Below are positions 24,136 through 33,224 of a stretch of DNA of 55,442 bases, one piece after another. The notes under the pieces were generated by a model. The model searched no databases, had not been told where the DNA came from, and saw only the letters and a list, made by a program, of their open reading frames with translations. The stretch's first letter is position 1. Every line of letters starts with the position of its first letter. Both the position numbers and the translations under genes were made by a program. Origin of the DNA: Streptosporangiaceae bacterium (lineage in GTDB: Bacteria; Actinomycetota; Actinomycetes; Streptosporangiales; Streptosporangiaceae); the NCBI GenBank assembly GCA_030041275.1, contig JASHOE010000254.1, forward strand, positions 1 through 55,442, read 5' to 3'.

Positions 24136-24621
24136 TTGACTATCCTGTTCGGTTCAGCAGCTCCGGCCACCCCGGTCACCCCCGCGAACCTTGCTCGGAT
24201 CGCCCGTTCTGTGGCCGAGAGGCCAGAAGACTGGCTCAGCCGCGTCCGCTACCAGTCGGGTCGGCGCTGGTATCAGCGCCTCGCACTGGCCGAGGATCAC
24301 GAGGTCTGGCTGCTGAGCTGGCTACCCCGGCAACACACGGGCTTTCATGACCACGGAATCTCTGCCGGGGCCTTCGCGGTGGCCTGGGGCAACCTGCGAG
24401 AGCGAGCGGCGGTTGACGGTCGGCCAGAGCAGTCAGGCCGATCCCTGACGGCCGGTGCCGTGCGGTCGTTCGGCCCGGCCTATGTGCACGACGTGGGCAA
24501 TGACTCGGCAGGGCCCGCGATAAGCATCCATGCGTACTCGCCGCCTCTGTCGACGATGCGGCGCTACGCGGCGGCTCCTGACGGCGTGCTGCAGGCAGCT
24601 GGCGAGGATCGGGAGTGGTAG
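24136..24621 (+). CDS. Cysteine dioxygenase family protein
   Basis: This 161-residue cupin begins at TTG after GGGAGGA. The iron ligands are visible as TGFHDHGISAG (two histidines) and YVHDVGND (third histidine). Cysteine dioxygenase oxidises cysteine to cysteine sulfinate with iron and O2. Length is near that of short bacterial members. It overlaps the rhodanese gene by 7 bp, so the two are translated together; together they suggest cysteine/sulfur catabolism. Confidence 0.88.
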   Translation: MTILFGSAAPATPVTPANLARIARSVAERPEDWLSRVRYQSGRRWYQRLALAEDHEVWLLSWLPRQHTGFHDHGISAGAFAVAWGNLRERAAVDGRPEQSGRSLTAGAVRSFGPAYVHDVGNDSAGPAISIHAYSPPLSTMRRYAAAPDGVLQAAGEDREW

Positions 24622-25034
24622 CGCGCGGTCCGGCGGGCGTGACGGGCAATCGCGCGCGCCCTGTCGGAGAGATCCTGGCCACAGCCCGGCAACGGCTGCG
24701 GCGGCTGGACCCTCCTGGCGCTTATGACGCGATGGGCAAGGGGGCGATCCTGGTTGACATCCGCCCACGCGAGCAGCGCATGGCCGAGGGCAGCGTTCCT
24801 GGCGCACTGGTCGTCGAGCGGAACGTGCTCGAGTGGCGGTTCGACCCCCGTTCCGAGGCACGGCTGCCAGAAGCCACCGGCTACGACCTGCACCTGATCA
24901 TCATGTGCTCGCAGGGCTACGCCTCGAGCCTCGCCGCCGCGTCGCTGCAAGACCTCGGCCTGCATCACGCGACGGACCTGGCAGGCGGATTCGTCGCCTG
25001 GGCGCAGGCCGGCCTGCCGGTTGTCGCCGCATGA
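24615..25034 (+). CDS. Rhodanese-domain sulfurtransferase
   Basis: This 139-residue single rhodanese domain has GAILVDIRPREQR in the N-terminal half, the active-site loop MCSQGYASS with the catalytic cysteine, and GGFVAWAQAGLPV at the end. It would transfer sulfane sulfur, fitting the upstream cysteine dioxygenase that it overlaps. The GTG start at 24615 lies inside the upstream stop region. The gene ends 18 bp from the convergent TPR gene. Confidence 0.88.
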   Translation: MVARGPAGVTGNRARPVGEILATARQRLRRLDPPGAYDAMGKGAILVDIRPREQRMAEGSVPGALVVERNVLEWRFDPRSEARLPEATGYDLHLIIMCSQGYASSLAAASLQDLGLHHATDLAGGFVAWAQAGLPVVAA

Positions 25035-25052
25035 GGCGCCGCGGCGCGGGAG

Positions 25053-27260
25053 TCACTCCTCGCCGATGTCGGCCAGATCTTGGCGCAGCTCGGTGAGCAG
25101 CGGGTCACCGTCGGGCAAGATGACCTCCAGGCGTTTGACTGTGTCGCGCAAGAGCGTGCGCGCGTCGCCATAGCGGCCCAGCTGGCGATAGAGCTGGGCC
25201 AGGCCGGCCCGGCTGCGTAGCGTGTCCGGGTGGCGCGGGCCGAGCACCCGCTCGAATCCAGCCCAGGCCTGCTCGCAGGCCAACTCCGCCGCGGCGGCCT
25301 TGCCCGCCTTCTGGTAGGCGGCGCCAAGGTTGTTCCGCGCCGTCAGCGTGTCCAGGTGATCCGGCCCAAGGACGCGCTCCCGGTCGGCCACCACTCGCTT
25401 GTAGGTTGCGATTGCCTCTTTCGTCTGGTCGCTCGCCAGGTAGGAGTCAGCGAGGCAGTGACGCGTTGTCATCGTCTGCGGATGTCGGTCTCCTTGGGCG
25501 CGTTCCCGCTCGGCCAGGGTGCGCCGGTAGAGGCCAATGGCCTCGGAGTTCTTACCAGCAGCCAGGTAGGCCGCGGCGAGCTCGTCCTGCGCGCCCAACG
25601 TCGCAATGTGTCTCGGCCCGAAGACGCGCTCGAACTGGGGAACCGTGCGTTCAAGGATGGTGATGGCCGGCAGGAACTGGAGGTCCGCCACGAGCGCGTG
25701 GCCTAGTCGGCGCTGCGCCTCGATCACGTCACGATGAGCAGGTCCAAGTTTGGGCGTCAGGCTGTCGACTATCCACTGGAACCACGGAACGGCGTCATCC
25801 GCGCGCCCAGCCGCTAGATAAGCGTCGGCCAGTCGCTGGCCGGCCAGCAACGTGTCGGGGTGCCCGCCGCCGAGCAGGCGGGCACCAGCCGTGGCCAGAT
25901 CGCGCCAGTGTTCCACGGCCGGTCCGGTGAGACGGGCACGGTCCAGACTTTCGCCCGCCCGTACCAGCACGGAATGGCAGCCGCCCTCCCACAGCAGGTC
26001 TCCGGTGAGCTGCCGGAGGGTGGCCACACAGGACCGCAGGCCGGACACGGGCCAGCTGGTCAGCTCCTCTTCCGGCCAGGCCTGGAGCAGCGCGTCCGCA
26101 GCCGAGCTCGCCGCCTGATCCGGGATGCCCGGCGGCATCGCGGCCCGCAGCGCCGCCTGCAGCACCGGGCTGACTTGGACCGTCGGTGGCGCCGTCACTC
26201 GTTCGACGGTCACCAGGCCGACCCGTTCCAGCGCGTCCAGCGCCGCACGGGCGCGTTCGCCGCTGGCTGGCGCGTCGCCGCCGCCGGCGAGGAGAGCGCC
26301 GACCGCAGGGGCGGTAAAGACGGTCTCGGGAATGCCGTGGCCGTCCAGCTGCGCGGCCAGGGCCAGTAGCCACTGGGCCGATGCACCCGGCACCAGCTGG
26401 TCCGCCCGTTCCAGCGAGAGCGTCCACGTCACCGCCGGGGCCGGCGGCCGTGCGCTGGGCGACCCTGCTATCTGCTCCCGCCTGCGCGCGAACTGGCTCC
26501 GGTACTCGCGGCAGGACTGCGGCGAGTTGGCGATCACGGCGCTGGCCTGGGCCAGCGCCACCGGCTCGAAGTCCAGGTCGTGAGCTAGCTCGATCGCGCC
26601 GTGCCGCTTGTCTGGATCGGCCGACAGGCGTTCGCTCAGGTAGCTGATAGCTTCACGCAGACTGAACGACCCGACTCGAACGACCCGCACGCCGCCAGGG
26701 AGGGCGGCAGCGTCGGCGGAGGTCACCAGCACTCGGCCGGCTGGGCCAGCCGGCCACAGGCCGTCCAAGTCCGCCGTGCCGACCAGGTCATCGAGTACCA
26801 CCAGCCAGGAACGGCTGGTCTCGCCCAGCCAGCTGAGGAACTGGGCGGCGATGGATTCACAGCTGCTCGCCTGGTTCCGGCCGGTCACCGCCGCCGTTGC
26901 CGCGGCGTACCCGGACAGCACGGAATCGCGACTCGTGGCCTCGATCCAGACCAGCAGGTCTACACCGCCTGACTGCCACAGCTTTTCGGCGAACTCGGCG
27001 GCGAGCTGAGTCTTGCCCGATGACCTCAGCCAGTCGGGCCCGCCGGGAGCTGCGGCGACGTCCGGGAAGGTGACGGGGGCTGGCTGGTCAGGGATGAGAG
27101 CGACGGTGGCGCCCGTCGGCAGCGCGGCCGCGAGGCCGGGGGCAGTCTCCAGCCTGGCCCGGTAGTCGGGCGCCACTGGCACCAGCCCCGTCCGGATGGG
27201 CCAGGATGGCCGGCCTGCGGTGACGCCGGCGGGGCGTGCGTTCGACACTGAGCTGCTCAT
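25053..27260 (-). CDS. STAND-like NTPase with TPR repeats, degenerate P-loop
   Basis: This 735-residue protein has an NB-ARC-like region (about residues 70-300) with WLRSSGKTQLAAEF at the P-loop position (residues 79-85) and Walker B WLVVLDDL. It ends in at least five TPR-type repeats (about 470-720) of the pattern GPxHxDTLxxxxxLAxxY. The Walker A lacks its first glycine: R-S-S-G-K-T replaces G-x-G-G-x-G-K-T, so nucleotide binding may be altered. It is 14 bp downstream of an APC permease gene. Such proteins are often signalling or defence switches, but the role here is unknown. Confidence 0.8.
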   Translation of the reverse strand: MSSSVSNARPAGVTAGRPSWPIRTGLVPVAPDYRARLETAPGLAAALPTGATVALIPDQPAPVTFPDVAAAPGGPDWLRSSGKTQLAAEFAEKLWQSGGVDLLVWIEATSRDSVLSGYAAATAAVTGRNQASSCESIAAQFLSWLGETSRSWLVVLDDLVGTADLDGLWPAGPAGRVLVTSADAAALPGGVRVVRVGSFSLREAISYLSERLSADPDKRHGAIELAHDLDFEPVALAQASAVIANSPQSCREYRSQFARRREQIAGSPSARPPAPAVTWTLSLERADQLVPGASAQWLLALAAQLDGHGIPETVFTAPAVGALLAGGGDAPASGERARAALDALERVGLVTVERVTAPPTVQVSPVLQAALRAAMPPGIPDQAASSAADALLQAWPEEELTSWPVSGLRSCVATLRQLTGDLLWEGGCHSVLVRAGESLDRARLTGPAVEHWRDLATAGARLLGGGHPDTLLAGQRLADAYLAAGRADDAVPWFQWIVDSLTPKLGPAHRDVIEAQRRLGHALVADLQFLPAITILERTVPQFERVFGPRHIATLGAQDELAAAYLAAGKNSEAIGLYRRTLAERERAQGDRHPQTMTTRHCLADSYLASDQTKEAIATYKRVVADRERVLGPDHLDTLTARNNLGAAYQKAGKAAAAELACEQAWAGFERVLGPRHPDTLRSRAGLAQLYRQLGRYGDARTLLRDTVKRLEVILPDGDPLLTELRQDLADIGEE

Positions 27261-27274
27261 CGCGCTGGCCTAGC

Positions 27275-28840
27275 TCACAGCTCCTCGCTAAAGGCGAGCA
27301 AGGGATTGGTTCTTCGAAGCGTTTGCTTGCGGAAGTAGGCGGGTGCGCTGACGCGCATGAAGATGAATCCGACGACTCCGGCAACCGCGGCCAGCAGGGC
27401 GATGATGAAAATGCCGCCGATCTGCCAGTGCAGGCCGGGAACGGTCCACGTGGTGTAGCTGTTGTTCGCGACCCAGTCGCTTTGCAGGCTGTAGAGGCCA
27501 GCCGCGTACATGATCAGCCCGCCGAGCCCTGGCAGGATGCCGCGCATCCACAGACTCTGCGCGCTGCTCGTCAGCGTGCGCCGGTAGTACCAGACGCAGG
27601 AGAACGCGGTCAGGCCGTAGTAGAACGCGACGTACAGGCCAATCGCAGTGACCGCGTCAGCGATCGGGTTGCCCCCTGAGATGTAGTTCAGCGGGATGTA
27701 CAGCGCGATCGAGAGCGCGCCCATGACGACGGTCGACACCGTCGGGGTCAGGTACCGCGGGTGGATCTTGGCGAACGACTCGGGCAGCGCGCCGTAGGCG
27801 GCCATCGATAGCGTCGTGCGAGCCGTCGGCAAGATCGTGGTCTGGGTCGAGGCAGCGGCCGAGCTGAGCACCATGAGGATCAGCAGCCGGGACAAGACGG
27901 TGCCGAGCCCGGAAGTGCCGAAGATCGCGCTCCCGGCGACGGACAGCACGTCGAACTGGTGCGCAGGGTTCGTCAGCCCGCACCCCTTGGTGCCGACGCC
28001 GCAGAACGCCTGCATGGAAATGATCACGATCACGTACGTGACCAGCAGCAGGACCGTCGAGATTATCCCGGCTCGACCCGGCGTCCTGGACTTGTCCGCG
28101 GTTTCCTCGTTCACCGACAGGGCGGTGTCCCAGCCCCAGTAGATGAACAGCATCAAGATGATCCCGGACACGAAGGCCGAGAAAGTCAGGTGCGACGGTG
28201 ACAGCCAGCTGAAGTTCGGCTGCAGTGACCCCGACGGCGGATGGCTGCCGAAGACCCCGACCAGCGCCGTGGCCGACATGACCAGCAGCATGATGATCTC
28301 GATGGACAGCAGCACCTTCTGGAACCGGGCCGAGACCTCGATGCCGCGATAGCAGATGTAGGTCATCGCGACGATCCACAAGACTCCGACCAGCAGCACC
28401 CAGCCGCCGGAGGCGTCGATACCGATCGCGCTATTCGGCCCTTGGACAAGGAAGAAAAGGTACTGGCCGGCCACCTGGGCCAGGCTGGCCATGACCAGGA
28501 TGTCGGCCGCGACGACGCCCCAGCCGCCGGCCCAGCCGACTTTCGGCCCGAACGCGCGGGCAGCCCAGATGAACGTGGTGCCGCAGTCCGGGTCGGCCTT
28601 GTTCAGCTCGCTGAAGCCGATCGAGCACAGCACCATCGGCACGAACGCGAGGACGGCGACCAGCGGTGACTTGAGGTCAACGGCGGCCACGACGAAGAAC
28701 AGCGTCGCGGCGAGGCTGTAGGCCGGGGCTACCGAGGCGACGCCCATGACGACGCTGGAGGCCAGGCCGAGGGCGCCCGGTTTGAGGCCCTTGTCCCGAG
28801 ACTCCTCCACTGGCCGCAGGCCAGGACTAAAGATCGCCAT
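27275..28840 (-). CDS. APC-superfamily amino acid permease
   Basis: This 521-residue transporter has about 12 hydrophobic segments. GVASVAPAYSLA near residue 34 and CGTTFIWAARAFGPKVGWAGG near residue 85 match the conserved first helices of the APC family. The substrate is probably an amino acid or related compound but cannot be named. AAGGGGGG precedes the ATG. The downstream TPR/STAND gene is 14 bp away, implying co-transcription. Confidence 0.9.
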   Translation of the reverse strand: MAIFSPGLRPVEESRDKGLKPGALGLASSVVMGVASVAPAYSLAATLFFVVAAVDLKSPLVAVLAFVPMVLCSIGFSELNKADPDCGTTFIWAARAFGPKVGWAGGWGVVAADILVMASLAQVAGQYLFFLVQGPNSAIGIDASGGWVLLVGVLWIVAMTYICYRGIEVSARFQKVLLSIEIIMLLVMSATALVGVFGSHPPSGSLQPNFSWLSPSHLTFSAFVSGIILMLFIYWGWDTALSVNEETADKSRTPGRAGIISTVLLLVTYVIVIISMQAFCGVGTKGCGLTNPAHQFDVLSVAGSAIFGTSGLGTVLSRLLILMVLSSAAASTQTTILPTARTTLSMAAYGALPESFAKIHPRYLTPTVSTVVMGALSIALYIPLNYISGGNPIADAVTAIGLYVAFYYGLTAFSCVWYYRRTLTSSAQSLWMRGILPGLGGLIMYAAGLYSLQSDWVANNSYTTWTVPGLHWQIGGIFIIALLAAVAGVVGFIFMRVSAPAYFRKQTLRRTNPLLAFSEEL

Positions 28841-29148
28841 GGCGTCCCCCCTTGGTGACCGGTCATGCAGCGACTGCGCCTGCCGGTGCCCTGGAACACG
28901 CCCCGGCGGGGCCGCCGACGATGACTCTAACCCGGACTACTCCGATCTCACCCGCGAAACCCGATTTACCGTTCGATATGGAGATGCTCAGCCCATTTGC
29001 GGCGCTGCTAGCAGACACGGCGGCGTCATCCGGCACGTGGTCGCGCGACCCAGGTCGACGCCCGGCCGACATCAGCCCAGTGAATGCCGTACCGGCGAGT
29101 AGGACGCGACTGGCAAGCGGCTGGAGAGTAGCTCGCTGCTTTGTTCGA
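28841..29148. other. 308-bp intergenic region upstream of the permease gene
   Basis: I see the permease ribosome binding site at its left edge and no gene, box or strong hairpin in the rest. Confidence 0.5.
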
Positions 29149-29625
29149 CTAGCTGACCCCGCGGGTGACTTCACCAAGCGCCGCGACGATGTCGAGCAGT
29201 TCCTCCTCAGATTGAGACAAGTCGATCGGATCGCCATAGGGCTGCGGCCAGTCCCTGCCGGTGTGCCAGTAGACCTCGACTACGTTCTCCTCCGGGTCGC
29301 GGAAATAGCAGCCGATCGCGTTGCCGTGATTCACGACCATCTCGACGGGGTAGCCGCGATCAACTATCTGGGCGTAGAAGGTTCTGAGGTCAGCAAGTGA
29401 GGCCACCGTGAACGAGATCTGCTGCGGGTCGGACTTGTGGTCCGCGGACCGCACCATGGCGAACTCGTGGTGCTCGACTGCCGGGTTCGCGCTGAGGAAA
29501 ACGATCCTGTCCTCGGGCCCGCGGTCGGTCACAGACATGCCGAGAAAGCCTGAGTAGAACTCGACCATCAGCTCTGGATCGCGTACGTAGATCCCGACGT
29601 GGCCTAAGCCGGTAACTTTCGGCAT
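29149..29625 (-). CDS. VOC-family (glyoxalase/extradiol dioxygenase-like) protein
   Basis: This 158-residue vicinal-oxygen-chelate protein has GLGHVGIYVRDPELM at the start, a central HHEFAM and a C-terminal NVVEVYWHTG, consistent with a His/His/Glu metal site. These motifs fit single-module extradiol dioxygenases or lactoylglutathione lyase-like enzymes. It is 31 bp after the FAH-family hydrolase gene, so an aromatic or ring-cleavage catabolic pair is plausible. The specific substrate is unknown. Confidence 0.83.
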   Translation of the reverse strand: MPKVTGLGHVGIYVRDPELMVEFYSGFLGMSVTDRGPEDRIVFLSANPAVEHHEFAMVRSADHKSDPQQISFTVASLADLRTFYAQIVDRGYPVEMVVNHGNAIGCYFRDPEENVVEVYWHTGRDWPQPYGDPIDLSQSEEELLDIVAALGEVTRGVS

Positions 29626-29656
29626 GCCAGTCCCTCCGCTCAGTTGCTAGCGCTTC

Positions 29657-30586
29657 TCACCGGGGCGCGTACTTACCCGTGAGCTGTGCTGTGGGTCCCG
29701 TTTGACCCTGTGCCTGGCGGTCGAGCCGAGTCTCGCGCTTCCAGGTCCGCTTCAGGTCGTCCCGGACATTGACCCGAAGACGTCCGAGACCTTCGACCTC
29801 GAGTTCAATCTCGTCACCGTCCATGAAGGGGTTCAGTCCGCCATGGTTCGTGCCGGTGGCGATCACGTCACCGGGCTCGATCGTGTGCACCGAGGAGATG
29901 AACTCGACGCACCGCGCGATCGAGTGCGCCATATCGCTTGTGTTAAAGTCCTGCATGAGTTCGCCGTTATTCCAGAGCCGAACGCTGAGGTTCTGTGCAT
30001 CGGGAATCTCGTCCTTCGTGACGACGAACGGACCGATAGGGCAGAACGTATCTCGTGACTTCATCTCATAAAAGACATTCGCACCGGACGGCAACCCGCG
30101 AGCAGAGCCGTCGATCAGATTGGTGTATCCGAACACGTAATCCATTGCTTCGGCCAGCGGAACATTCTTGCCGCGTTTGGCCACAACGAGTGCGAGCTCA
30201 GCCTCACCCTCGAATATTGTCGCCGGCACATCCGGCAGAACCATCGTGTCGCCAGGGCCGACAATGGAATTGGGGGTCTTGTGGAAGGCGCTAATCGTCG
30301 GGCGCGCCGAGATGTCGCGGCCTTCCATGTAGTTCACCGCCATGCAGACGATGTTCGCTGGCCGCGGCACCGGCGGCCGCAGCGCTCCAGCTTCAAGCGG
30401 CAGGCCACGCCCTTGGTCCGCCGCCGCTTCGAGCCTGGATCGCCACTGGTCCCAGTCTTCGATCACCGTGCGCAGGACGTCCTGCGGATGAACCGCCGGG
30501 ATCTCGGCCGTGACCGGGGAGACGTCGAAGATCGCGCCATCCCGCACGACACCAAGGCGGAATTCGTCAAAGAACGCTAGTTTCAA
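29657..30586 (-). CDS. Fumarylacetoacetate hydrolase-family protein
   Basis: This 309-residue FAH-fold enzyme has metal-binding acidic residues in FEGEAELALVVAK, followed by FGYTNLIDGSARG, and late FMDGDEIELEVEGLG. Family members hydrolyse C-C bonds in acylpyruvates or decarboxylate/isomerise catechol meta-cleavage products. The TTG start at 30586 begins MKLAFFDEFRLGVV in family register. It precedes the VOC gene and follows an SDR gene. An inverted-repeat region lies upstream. Confidence 0.87.
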   Translation of the reverse strand: MKLAFFDEFRLGVVRDGAIFDVSPVTAEIPAVHPQDVLRTVIEDWDQWRSRLEAAADQGRGLPLEAGALRPPVPRPANIVCMAVNYMEGRDISARPTISAFHKTPNSIVGPGDTMVLPDVPATIFEGEAELALVVAKRGKNVPLAEAMDYVFGYTNLIDGSARGLPSGANVFYEMKSRDTFCPIGPFVVTKDEIPDAQNLSVRLWNNGELMQDFNTSDMAHSIARCVEFISSVHTIEPGDVIATGTNHGGLNPFMDGDEIELEVEGLGRLRVNVRDDLKRTWKRETRLDRQAQGQTGPTAQLTGKYAPR

Positions 30587-30677
30587 CGCGCCACTCTCTT
30601 CGTCATCCGGGTCTCAGCAGACGACCCTGGGTGCAGAACTCCAGCGGGTCAACTGAGAATTAGCTCACTCCTCGAAT

Positions 30678-30710
30678 GCTGACATGTCAAGACTATTGGA
30701 AAACGTCAGC
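30678..30710. promoter_or_regulatory. Palindromic operator-like region upstream of FAH gene
   Basis: TGACATGTCA (30680-30689) is a perfect 10-bp palindrome nested in a GCTGAC/GTCAGC repeat (30678-30683 and 30705-30710). A minus-strand TTGACA overlaps it, so repressor binding would block the promoter. Confidence 0.45.
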
Positions 30711-30747
30711 TCGATGTTTAAACCGACACCCCGGCCCCTTGTGAAGA

Positions 30748-31524
30748 TCAGCCCGAGCTTGGGAACCCGCCGTTGCTGTAGAGAACCTGACCGTTGATCC
30801 AGCCGCCTGCGTCTGACAGCAGGAACCGCACGAGGTCGGCGGTATCGGCCGGCGTCCCGAGCCGGCCGGCCGGTGTCCGGCTCAGGCACATCTGTCGGAT
30901 ATCGCGGGTCATCCAACCGGTGTCAATCGGCCCAGGGTTGATGACGTTGGCCCGGATTCCCCGGCCGGCGAGCTCGACCGCGGCCGCTGTGACGATCCGG
31001 TCCAGCGCGCCTTTGCTCGCCCCGTACGGCAGGTTGTGCGCGGCGTGGTCACTGGTCAGAGCGACGATCCGGCCGGTCACCTCCGTTGTGTCCGCCGCGG
31101 GGAGGTGCTCGGCGAATGCCTTGATCAGCAGCCAGACTGCGCGGGCGTTCACTGCGAAGTGCCGCTCCCAGCTGTCGACGGTCGTGTCCAGCACCGAACT
31201 ATCGACGCTCTCGCAGTGCGACATCACCAGCCCGCGCAGCGGACCGAGAGTGACCGCTGCTTCGACAAGTTGTTCAGGAACGTCGACCGCGGCGACGTCG
31301 GCGGGCATGACCAGCACGGTGCTGCCAAGCTGCCTGCACTCGGCGGCGATGTCGGCGGTGTCGTGCTCGCCGCGTGCATAATCCACCCGATCGTCGTACG
31401 GCCCCCAGTAGTTCAGGACGAGGTCCCACCCGTCCGCTGCGAGACCCACCGCGAGGCCGGCGCCGATCGAGCGTTGTCGCCCGACGCCAGTCACCAGCAC
31501 GGTTCCACGTCGCACACCAGGCAT
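30748..31524 (-). CDS. Short-chain dehydrogenase/reductase
   Basis: This 258-residue SDR has coenzyme motif LVTGVGRQRSIGAG, a catalytic Tyr-x3-Lys in LPYGASKGALD and INPGPIDTGWM. It would catalyse NAD(P)-dependent alcohol/ketone conversion on an unknown substrate. The ATG at 31524 follows GGGAGGCGAC; upstream in-frame codons were dropped because the dinucleotide fold starts right after this ATG. It is the first gene of the catabolic group with FAH and VOC, but a 161-bp gap with its own operator separates it from FAH. Confidence 0.88.
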   Translation of the reverse strand: MPGVRRGTVLVTGVGRQRSIGAGLAVGLAADGWDLVLNYWGPYDDRVDYARGEHDTADIAAECRQLGSTVLVMPADVAAVDVPEQLVEAAVTLGPLRGLVMSHCESVDSSVLDTTVDSWERHFAVNARAVWLLIKAFAEHLPAADTTEVTGRIVALTSDHAAHNLPYGASKGALDRIVTAAAVELAGRGIRANVINPGPIDTGWMTRDIRQMCLSRTPAGRLGTPADTADLVRFLLSDAGGWINGQVLYSNGGFPSSG

Positions 31525-31638
31525 GTCGCCTCCCATGACGGAGAAGTGCAAACCGAATGTCAGGCAACCACGCCACCGCGAGCCCGCCAATCGATTAACC
31601 GACGCGCCAATGTTCCCTGTTGCGGGCACCATAGGCGG

Positions 31639-32034
31639 GTGACAGATCGAGCAACGGTCAGCCAGTGGATCGCGGGCTATGAAGCCGCGTGGCGCTCGCC
31701 AGGTACCGATCGCCTGGCTGACCTGTTCACCAGGGACGCTACCTACCTGCAGTCCCCTTACCAGCAGGCCGTTACCGGCCTGGACGCGATCCGGCGGATG
31801 TGGGAGGACGAACGCGAGGGTCCCGACGAGGCATTCACGCTGGCCACGGAGATTCTCGCCGTCGACGGGCCGACCGTTGTCGTGCGTGCCGAGGTCCGCT
31901 ACGCCGGGCCGCCGTGCCAGGAGTACCGCGATCTATGGGTCATACGGCTCGCCGATGACGGCCGTTGCCAGTGGTTTGAGGAGTGGCCCTACTGGCCCGA
32001 GCGCGGCTACGCCGCCCGTGCGGGCGAGGCCTAG
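31639..32034 (+). CDS. NTF2-like / SnoaL-fold protein
   Basis: This 131-residue protein has VSQWIAGYEAAWRSPGTD, LFTRDATYLQSPYQ and a late WFEEWPYWPERG, typical of the NTF2-like cone fold. Such small proteins are isomerases, hydratases or ligand-binding domains. The GTG start at 31639 has little leader and diverges from the SDR gene across 114 bp, suggesting shared control. Confidence 0.72.
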   Translation: MTDRATVSQWIAGYEAAWRSPGTDRLADLFTRDATYLQSPYQQAVTGLDAIRRMWEDEREGPDEAFTLATEILAVDGPTVVVRAEVRYAGPPCQEYRDLWVIRLADDGRCQWFEEWPYWPERGYAARAGEA

Positions 32035-32047
32035 GATGCCGGATCGG

Positions 32048-32929
32048 CTAGGCTCCGCCGTCTGCGAGGGCGAGGCGGGCGGCGCTGACGTCGTCGCGGC
32101 CGTGACCGGCTTGGACCCCCGCGCGCCACTGTCGGGCCAGGGCGGCCAGCAGCGGTAGCGCCTCCCCGCCGGCGGCCTCGATGGCCAGGTCGACGTCCTT
32201 GAGAGCCCATTGCAGCGGAAACTCCGGCGAATAATCGCCGCGCTCCATCTTGTGCAGCTTGGCGTCGGCGATTGGTGCGTCGAGTGGCCCGCCTTCGATA
32301 ACCTGGCCGAGCTTGCCCGCGTCGATGCCCAGCCGATCGACGAGTTCGAGCGCCTCGGCGACGCCCTCGATGAGCACGCTCATGTAGGCGTTGACAGCTA
32401 GCTTCATGCGGCTGCCCGCACCGGCCTCACCAAGCCAGACCGTCTTACGGCCGACGACATCGAACACCGGCGTCACCAGCGGCACCGCCCCGGGCGGCCC
32501 CGAGGCAAGGATCAGGAGCTGGCCATTCTGGGCTGGCCCCTTGCTGCCCGACACCGGCGCGTCCACGAACCGCACGCCGGGGCGCCGCCGCGTTAGCCGG
32601 CTGGCGACATCCTGCGTGCCTGAGATCCCGATGGTGCCCATCTGTGCCCACACGGCGCCGTCGGAGAACGCGTCCACCGCGCCGTCAAACATGACGGCGG
32701 ACACGGCGGCGGCGTCCGGCAGCATGGTGATCACTACCTGCGCGCCGGTGACAGCCTCGGCAGCAGAGCTGGCCACGAGCGCTCCCGCCGCCGCCAGCGG
32801 CGCGGTCGCAGCGGGGGCCCGGTCCCATACCGTCGTGTTCAGTCCCGCACCGGCGAGGCGTCCGGCCATCGCCGAGCCCATGATCCCGATGCCCAGTACT
32901 GCCACGCGAGTGTCAGTCGTGGTGTTCAT
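32048..32929 (-). CDS. 3-hydroxyisobutyrate dehydrogenase-family oxidoreductase
   Basis: This 293-residue beta-hydroxyacid dehydrogenase has NAD(P) motif VAVLGIGIMGSAMAGRLA, substrate loop DAPVSGSKGPAQNGQL and catalytic lysine in SRMKLAVNAYM. Members reduce or oxidise 3-hydroxyacids or succinic semialdehyde-type substrates. The ATG at 32929 opens the Rossmann fold; a GTG 12 codons upstream is possible. It is convergent with the NTF2-like gene (13-bp gap). Confidence 0.88.
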   Translation of the reverse strand: MNTTTDTRVAVLGIGIMGSAMAGRLAGAGLNTTVWDRAPAATAPLAAAGALVASSAAEAVTGAQVVITMLPDAAAVSAVMFDGAVDAFSDGAVWAQMGTIGISGTQDVASRLTRRRPGVRFVDAPVSGSKGPAQNGQLLILASGPPGAVPLVTPVFDVVGRKTVWLGEAGAGSRMKLAVNAYMSVLIEGVAEALELVDRLGIDAGKLGQVIEGGPLDAPIADAKLHKMERGDYSPEFPLQWALKDVDLAIEAAGGEALPLLAALARQWRAGVQAGHGRDDVSAARLALADGGA

Positions 32930-33224
32930 TACGTCCCGCCACTCATCTGTCCGGTTTCGGCTCACTAGCGGCCTACCCAGGATGACGGAGATTCAGCGTC
33001 GCAAATCCGTGGGTGGTTCACAGGGCGATCACCGAGAGTATTCAGCGTCCGTTCAGTTTTACCCTGTGTGATTGACATCTCGCACCAGAGCACGCATGAC
33101 AGTCCGGATGCCGGGAAGTAGCCGGGTGGCTGAGCGCCGGTCAAACCAGTACAGGCGCAGGCTTCATAGCTAAGTTGTGTCTTAGCGATAAAACGCTCGA
33201 TACAGCAGAAATGAGTCCGAGAAC

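Noticed and set aside
28863..29237. Minus-strand frame in the gap before the permease
   Set aside because: No ribosome binding site or domain, and it overlaps the VOC gene end.
30748..31632. Upstream start for the SDR gene at 31632
   Set aside because: Codons before 31524 do not fit an SDR N-terminus and a good GGGAGG site precedes the ATG at 31524.
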